Below the pieces are notes generated by a model. It saw only the letters and a program-made list of their open reading frames with translations. It had not been told where the DNA came from and did no database searches. Source: Nostocales cyanobacterium LEGE 11386 (GTDB lineage: Bacteria > Cyanobacteriota > Cyanobacteriia > Cyanobacteriales > Nostocaceae). Taken from it: a stretch of DNA of 40,877 bases. Made by a program: the position numbers and the translations under genes. Each line of letters begins with the position of its first letter. Position 1 is the stretch's first letter. The stretch is taken from NCBI GenBank assembly GCA_015207155.1, contig JADEXK010000057.1:1-40877 (forward strand), read 5' to 3'. This document shows positions 33,319-38,450 of the stretch, piece by piece.

Positions 33319-34647
33319 ATGAATCTTGTATCTGAGCAAACTGCAACGGTTCTCATTGTTGATGATCATCCTGCCAATTTAGGTGTTTTATCTGATGCCC
33401 TTGATCAGGCCGGATTAGAAGTGTGGGTAGCAAAATCTGGAAAAGTAGCTTTAGAAAGAGTCAAATATGCCCTACCCCATTTAATTTTATTGGATGTAAT
33501 GATGCCAGAAATAGATGGATTTGAAACCTGTCGTCAACTAAAGGCAAATCCGGTAACTAAAGAAATTCCCATCATCTTTATGACCGCACTATCTGACACT
33601 GCCAATAAAGTTGAAGGGTTTGAAGCTGGGGCGGTAGACTATATCACCAAGCCTTTCCAGCAAGAAGAGGTGTTATCACGGGTGAAATTACATCTAAAGT
33701 TGTATGATTTGTCTGAAAAATTGGCACAAAAAAATACTCTATTAGAGCAAAAAATTGCCGAATTAAGTCTTGCATACACTGACATGCAAGAAATGCAAAT
33801 TAAGCTAATTCAAAGCGAGAAATTATCCAGTTTAGGAGAAATGGTCGCAGGTATTACTCATGAAATTAATAACCCTGTAAATTTCATTTATGGTAATCTC
33901 ATTCATGCTAATGAATATACCCAAGATATACTAAAACTCCTACACGTTTATCAAAAAGAGTACCCGAATCCCACTCCTCTGATCCAAGCAGAACTAGAAA
34001 CAACTGACTTAGAGTTTATTGAAGATGATTTACTGAAGCTGTTCCAATCAATGAATATGGGTGCAAAACGCATCCATGAAATCGTCAAGTCTATGCGGGT
34101 TTTCTCTCGTGTGGACGAACTTAATGTGAAAGCAGTCAATATTCATGAAGGAATTGACAGTACACTCACCATTTTGAATTACCGCTTAAAGGCAAAACCA
34201 GAGCATCCTGGTATCGAAGTGGTGAAAAATTACAGTCAATTGCCGCTAATTGAGTGCTATACAGGCAGGCTAAATCAAGTATTTATGAATATTCTGGCTA
34301 ATGCCATTGATGCCTTGGATGAATACAATCAACAGCGTTCGTTTGCAGAAATAAAGAAGCAACCAAGTCGAATTGAGATTAGTACTAAAATGATTGGCAA
34401 TGATTGGGCTGCTATCTGTATTACTGATAATGGCCCAGGAATGAGTGAGGCTGTGCAAGCCAAGCTATTTGATCCCTTTTTTACGACAAAACCTGTTGGC
34501 AAAGGAACTGGATTAGGGTTGTCTATCAGTTACCAGATTATTGTAGAGAAACATGGTGGCAGTCTTTGCTGCCAATCCACACCCGAAAAAGGGACGGAAT
34601 TCGTGATTAAAATTCCCATTCAACAGCGAGTTCTCCAAGCCGCTTGA
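33319..34647 (+). CDS. Receiver-histidine kinase
   Basis: This 442-residue protein reverses the usual order, with an N-terminal receiver domain (about 8-125, phospho-acceptor D59 in LILLDVMMPEIDG and the closing KPF) followed by a coiled segment (about 130-165) and a histidine kinase core. The phospho-accepting H181 lies in GITHEINNPVNFIYGN. The ATPase domain has NAIDAL in place of the usual N box wording, DNGPGMS and GKGTGLGLSIS. REC-HK proteins of this type in cyanobacteria act as intermediate relay kinases. It starts 5 bp after the hybrid kinase, indicating cotranscription. A single-domain response regulator partner is not present here; the output target is unknown. Confidence 0.93.
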   Translation: MNLVSEQTATVLIVDDHPANLGVLSDALDQAGLEVWVAKSGKVALERVKYALPHLILLDVMMPEIDGFETCRQLKANPVTKEIPIIFMTALSDTANKVEGFEAGAVDYITKPFQQEEVLSRVKLHLKLYDLSEKLAQKNTLLEQKIAELSLAYTDMQEMQIKLIQSEKLSSLGEMVAGITHEINNPVNFIYGNLIHANEYTQDILKLLHVYQKEYPNPTPLIQAELETTDLEFIEDDLLKLFQSMNMGAKRIHEIVKSMRVFSRVDELNVKAVNIHEGIDSTLTILNYRLKAKPEHPGIEVVKNYSQLPLIECYTGRLNQVFMNILANAIDALDEYNQQRSFAEIKKQPSRIEISTKMIGNDWAAICITDNGPGMSEAVQAKLFDPFFTTKPVGKGTGLGLSISYQIIVEKHGGSLCCQSTPEKGTEFVIKIPIQQRVLQAA

Positions 34648-34898
34648 AGATAGATTTTGCTACTAATTTAATGTGAGTTCGACCACTATCAAAACCCCTC
34701 TCCAAACCTCTCCCCTGGGAGGAGAGAGGCTTTGAAACCTTGATTTTTAGTTCAAAACCAGGGATATTTTTGCCCCTCTCCGACACGGAGAGGGGTTGGG
34801 GTGAGGTTCATCAAATTCACGTTAATGTAGAGTAAACAGCTTCCTTTTACTCAGCACTCCCCTTCGATTTCGCTCAGGGCAAGCGCACTCAGCACTGA
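34648..34898. repeat. Convergent intergenic region with hairpins and heptamer repeat
   Basis: Between the REC-kinase (+) and the flavoprotein (-), two hairpins lie at about 34709-34731 (CCTCTCCCCT facing AGGAGAGAGG, one mismatch) and at 34773-34795 (CCCCTCTCCG-ACA-CGGAGAGGGG, perfect). Dispersed hairpins of this wording are common in Nostoc and could terminate from both sides. At 34849-34895 is an ACTCAGC array interrupted by a 28-bp element (34859-34886), which is almost identical to that at 29702-29729. Confidence 0.8.
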
Positions 34899-36410
34899 TT
34901 AAGGTAACCAAAAGTCAGGCAAAATAGACTTACCCAAGTCACGCACTGTTTGGTTGAGCGATCGCGCCACTTGTATATGTGCTTCGTCCGCTTCTACAGG
35001 TAAAATATCAGACGGCTGACCCTTTCCTAAATAGGACACTACTAAATTTGCCGCTTCTAAACCAGTAACATAGGCTTTTTCTTGCGACCAAGAACCGTGA
35101 CGAGTGACAATCCAATCGCCACTCATAAATACATTTCCCAAACTGGTTTTAGCTGGCAACATATGACGATAGCTACCAGGTGCGAAGTGAGTCACTGCTT
35201 TTGGTAGCCGAATCACACTACTATCTACTACTCTCGCCTGGCGAAATCCTGGTACACAAGTTGCTAAATAATTTTGGACTTTGGTGACAATTTCTGCATC
35301 ACTCATACCGAGAAATTGATTGGCATGATAAAAATCAGCTTCAATCACTGTTCCTGTCTCATTTTTATATTCATCATGTAGGGCATTTAAATCAAAAAAC
35401 GTCCATCCCGTAGTGGCATCAAAGCCAAAGCAAGCATTAGAAGGACGAGGAATATCAATTTTGCGGTCAAACCATAACCGAGTGGCTAAAACGTCGATTG
35501 CCCCTAAGTTATTTAAATTGCGGAATTCTTCACGGGTTTGTAAGCTGCGGCTAGTTGAGACAATTTTCTGCATTCCCGTAATTCCCACCGCAAAAATCAC
35601 GGCATCGGCAGCAAATATTTCATCACCGCACACAACACCTTTCGCCCGATTCTGACTATCAACAATTAAGTCAGTAACACGTCGCTGGGCTAGGACTTTC
35701 GCACCAGCTTTTTCCATCCGTTCTACCCAAGGACGAAATATTTTTTCTCCGACAGTTCCTCGACACCAAACCACATCAAAATCAGGTTGGTGAGCCAGAA
35801 TAAAAAAGTACAGCATCCCTAATGTAGCTGCAGCTGAACATTGCTCGCCAGGGGCAAATAAGCCCACCAACAACATGGGTTCAAAGGCTTCTTTGTAAAG
35901 TCGGGCAGAAACACCAAAATCTTTGAATAATTCACGGGCTGTAACAAAATCGTAACGCCGCCAAGCTTCATCGGAATTATCAAAATCTACAACAGAGTAA
36001 AGCAAAGGCAAAGCGCTGAGACGATCAATTAATGGCAGCCGTTGAAACTGAGTGTAGAGAAAAGTACCCAAAGGTGAAGGCAGTCGCGGTAAGTCTTGAA
36101 AAATCGGTGATTCAACTTCCAACCCCGCAGGCGAATATTGGGCGGAACGAGTCCAGGTAGTGAAGGGATTAATTTCTAATTCATTAATCAGGGCAAAAAT
36201 GTTTCTGTAAGGATACCAAAAGCCGTGAATTCCCGCTTCTACAGATTTTCCTGCTGTGGTTTTCCAACCTGCTACAAGTCCACCGGGATAAGGCCCTGCT
36301 TCTAGAAGTGTGACATCGTACCCTTGTTTAGCTAGATGGTAGGTTGCACCTAAACCAGCCCAACCAGCACCAACTACTACTACCCGTTTTTCTGGCAACC
36401 CTGCTGTCAT
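34899..36410 (-). CDS. Carotenoid-desaturase-like FAD-dependent oxidoreductase
   Basis: This 503-residue flavoprotein of the amine oxidase/phytoene-desaturase superfamily has the N-terminal FAD-binding motif VVVVGAGWAGLGATYHLA (10-27) and LLEAGPYPGGLVAGW (about 35-49). The C-terminal FAD-closing block NVFMSGDWIVTRHGSWSQEK (positions about 428-447) leads into AYVTGLEAANLV. It resembles plant-type zeta-carotene-desaturase-like proteins of cyanobacteria and plastids but is not clearly CrtP, CrtQ or CrtO. The substrate is therefore open: a carotenoid, a quinone or another prenyl lipid. It follows the GAF kinase by 42 bp on the same strand, so it may be cotranscribed with it. The stop lies 3-4 bp from an ACTCAGC array. 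Confidence 0.82.
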   Translation of the reverse strand: MTAGLPEKRVVVVGAGWAGLGATYHLAKQGYDVTLLEAGPYPGGLVAGWKTTAGKSVEAGIHGFWYPYRNIFALINELEINPFTTWTRSAQYSPAGLEVESPIFQDLPRLPSPLGTFLYTQFQRLPLIDRLSALPLLYSVVDFDNSDEAWRRYDFVTARELFKDFGVSARLYKEAFEPMLLVGLFAPGEQCSAAATLGMLYFFILAHQPDFDVVWCRGTVGEKIFRPWVERMEKAGAKVLAQRRVTDLIVDSQNRAKGVVCGDEIFAADAVIFAVGITGMQKIVSTSRSLQTREEFRNLNNLGAIDVLATRLWFDRKIDIPRPSNACFGFDATTGWTFFDLNALHDEYKNETGTVIEADFYHANQFLGMSDAEIVTKVQNYLATCVPGFRQARVVDSSVIRLPKAVTHFAPGSYRHMLPAKTSLGNVFMSGDWIVTRHGSWSQEKAYVTGLEAANLVVSYLGKGQPSDILPVEADEAHIQVARSLNQTVRDLGKSILPDFWLP

Positions 36411-36440
36411 TACGTTCTCCGATTGTTGCTCCTACCACTT

Positions 36441-36472
36441 TCAACTCAGCACTCAAGAAGGAAGCACTCTGA
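36441..36472. repeat. ACTCAGC-type repeat at the GAF-kinase stop
   Basis: ACTCAGCACTC (36445-36455) overlaps the kinase stop codon (TGA at 36455-36453 on the minus strand). ACTCTGAGTT follows at 36467-36476. This is another member of the GCTGAGT class located at a gene end. Confidence 0.6.
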
Positions 36473-38366
36473 GTTGGGCTGGTATCCACACAGTGAAAAT
36501 TGAGCCAATGGCCACAGTAGATTCTACTTCAATTCGTCCCCGATGAAGTTCTACAAGTTGTTTAGTTAAAGCTAAACCGAGTCCAGTGCCTTCGTAGCGG
36601 CGGCGTAATGGTGTATCAAGTTGCTGGAATTTTTCAAACAGTAATGGTAATTGTTCTTCGGGAATGCCAATTCCCGTATCTTCGACTTGAAATATAGCGG
36701 TATCATCTTCAACCCAGATACGCAAGGTGACACTGCCACCTTCAGGGGTGAATTTAATAGCATTAGTTAACAGATTCCAGAGAATTTGTTCTACCCGTTC
36801 CGCATCAGCAGTAAAGCGATCGCGCCGTGGGTCGATTTGTAAATCAAGTTTGAGATTAATTTGTTCACTAGTGGCTTTTTCTGATAGCGATGCCACAGTC
36901 CTTTGTGCTGTATCTGCCAAGGAAAATTCTGTAATATTTAAAACTGTTTTACCTGCCTCAATTTGCGATAAATCGAGGATGTCATTAATCATTTCCAATA
37001 AATGTTCTCCACTGTCGTGGATTGTTTGTAGATAATCTCGTTGACGCCCAGTCAATTCACCCAAAGGCCAGCGTAAAAGCGTGGAAGACATGCCAATCAC
37101 ATAAGTCAAAGGCGTGAGTAATTCATGGCTGATGGTAGCGAGAAATTCACTTCTGAGGCGGCTAGCGGCTTCAGCAGCCAATAAAGCCTCGCGCAACGCC
37201 ATTGTGCGCTCAATTACGCGTTGTTCGAGAGTTTGTTTTTCTTCAGTCAGAGAGCGCATTAACTCAGCTTGATGAATGGCGATCGCTAATTGTTCAGCAA
37301 TTGAAGTTAGTAAGCTTTTGTCACTTTCAGCCCATTCTCGTGGATTATCACATTGATGAGCAATCAATAGCCCCCACAACTTTTCTTCAAATATAATCGG
37401 TGCTGCCAACTTCGCTCTAACTTGGCTTTCTCTTAAAAAATTTAACAAACATGCTTCTAAGGCATAAGTTTTTTCCACATCATTAACAACTAAGGTAAAT
37501 CCTTGGCGATATTTCTCCCAACATTGGGAATTTCTATTGAAACAAGTTTTTTCCTGGTAATACAACACCGATGGAATGGTATTTCTAGCAAGGGCTTCAT
37601 AGACAATGCAACCCCCATACTGTTGCAGATTTTGGATTGGGGGTTGGGGCGGGTTTTGCTCATTGACTGTTAACTGTTGAGTATTGACTCTTGCACCCTG
37701 AAATTTATATATTACTAATCTGTCTAGTTCGAGAAACTCCCGCACTTGAGCGATCGCTGTGGCCATAATTACTGGCAAATCTAAGCTTTTGCGGATCTGG
37801 GTCGTTACCTGATTTAACAATTGTTCTTGGGAAATTTGTTTTTTTAGGGCATCTTCCACAGCCTGACAGACATAAACTTCAGGATTAGTGGGACTTAAAG
37901 GTTCTGTTGCATCCGCATTTTCTTGTGGCAGGAGATATTCTAATAACAACAGTGTAAATTTAGCTTGGAGTTTGGCATCGTTAGGACTGAGAACTTGACG
38001 ATATTGTTCAAGATTTTGATGAGTGTAGGAATCACACTCAAATAAGTCTCGCAATTGCGAAATAAAGCATGCGATCGCTTCGGCATTAAATGTCAACGTA
38101 GTATTGAGTGTTGAGTAAATTCCTGGCTCTCCTTGCTCCAATTTGCCCACTAAAAGTGCGCTAAACTGCTCAGAAATCACTAGCGTAAATTTTTGATTTT
38201 GCCACTCTAAAGGAGTGCAAATCCTTACTAATACAGCTTCTGTGAGTACTAATGTAGCAGTTCCTAATGCTTGAGCCATCTGCTGTAATAATTCCCCAAG
38301 TTGATTAAATACAACTAAAGGCAAGTTTCGAGAAAAGCTCACATCAGAGGAACTAAGCATTTTCAA
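36453..38366 (-). CDS. GAF-domain histidine kinase
   Basis: This 637-residue sensor kinase has an N-terminal alpha/beta domain (about 15-170), perhaps a ligand-binding domain that I do not recognise. A GAF domain follows (about 195-370), then a coiled-coil (about 368-400), HisKA with H414 in ISHELLTPLTYV, and HATPase_c (about 510-630) with NLLTNAIKFT, DTGIGI and GTGLGLAL. The H box reads HELLTP rather than the common HELRTP. The GAF domain has a low-complexity in-frame insert (about 225-245, RVNTQQLTVNEQNPPQPPIQ) that looks repeat-derived. No conserved bilin cysteine pattern is obvious. It is divergent from cobN (84 bp apart) and 42 bp ahead of the flavoprotein. Its stop lies next to a GCTGAGT-type repeat. 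Input is unknown. Confidence 0.9.
   Translation of the reverse strand: MKMLSSSDVSFSRNLPLVVFNQLGELLQQMAQALGTATLVLTEAVLVRICTPLEWQNQKFTLVISEQFSALLVGKLEQGEPGIYSTLNTTLTFNAEAIACFISQLRDLFECDSYTHQNLEQYRQVLSPNDAKLQAKFTLLLLEYLLPQENADATEPLSPTNPEVYVCQAVEDALKKQISQEQLLNQVTTQIRKSLDLPVIMATAIAQVREFLELDRLVIYKFQGARVNTQQLTVNEQNPPQPPIQNLQQYGGCIVYEALARNTIPSVLYYQEKTCFNRNSQCWEKYRQGFTLVVNDVEKTYALEACLLNFLRESQVRAKLAAPIIFEEKLWGLLIAHQCDNPREWAESDKSLLTSIAEQLAIAIHQAELMRSLTEEKQTLEQRVIERTMALREALLAAEAASRLRSEFLATISHELLTPLTYVIGMSSTLLRWPLGELTGRQRDYLQTIHDSGEHLLEMINDILDLSQIEAGKTVLNITEFSLADTAQRTVASLSEKATSEQINLKLDLQIDPRRDRFTADAERVEQILWNLLTNAIKFTPEGGSVTLRIWVEDDTAIFQVEDTGIGIPEEQLPLLFEKFQQLDTPLRRRYEGTGLGLALTKQLVELHRGRIEVESTVAIGSIFTVWIPAQLRVLPS
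37632..37694 (-). repeat. Repeat-derived in-frame segment in the GAF kinase
   Basis: On the minus strand this stretch reads AGTCAATACTCAACAGTTAA then CAGTCAATGAGC and a C-rich run. The wording (GTCAACAGTTAACAGTCAA-like) is that of a dispersed Nostoc repeat usually found between genes. It encodes about 21 residues (about 225-245), and the frame is kept on both sides. Confidence 0.6.
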
Positions 38367-38450
38367 TGGTCTGATAATAAAGGCTGAAGGCTACGGCCGA
38401 ATTTTTGTAATTGTCTTCTAACCAACAGTTTAAAACGGTAATACAGGATT

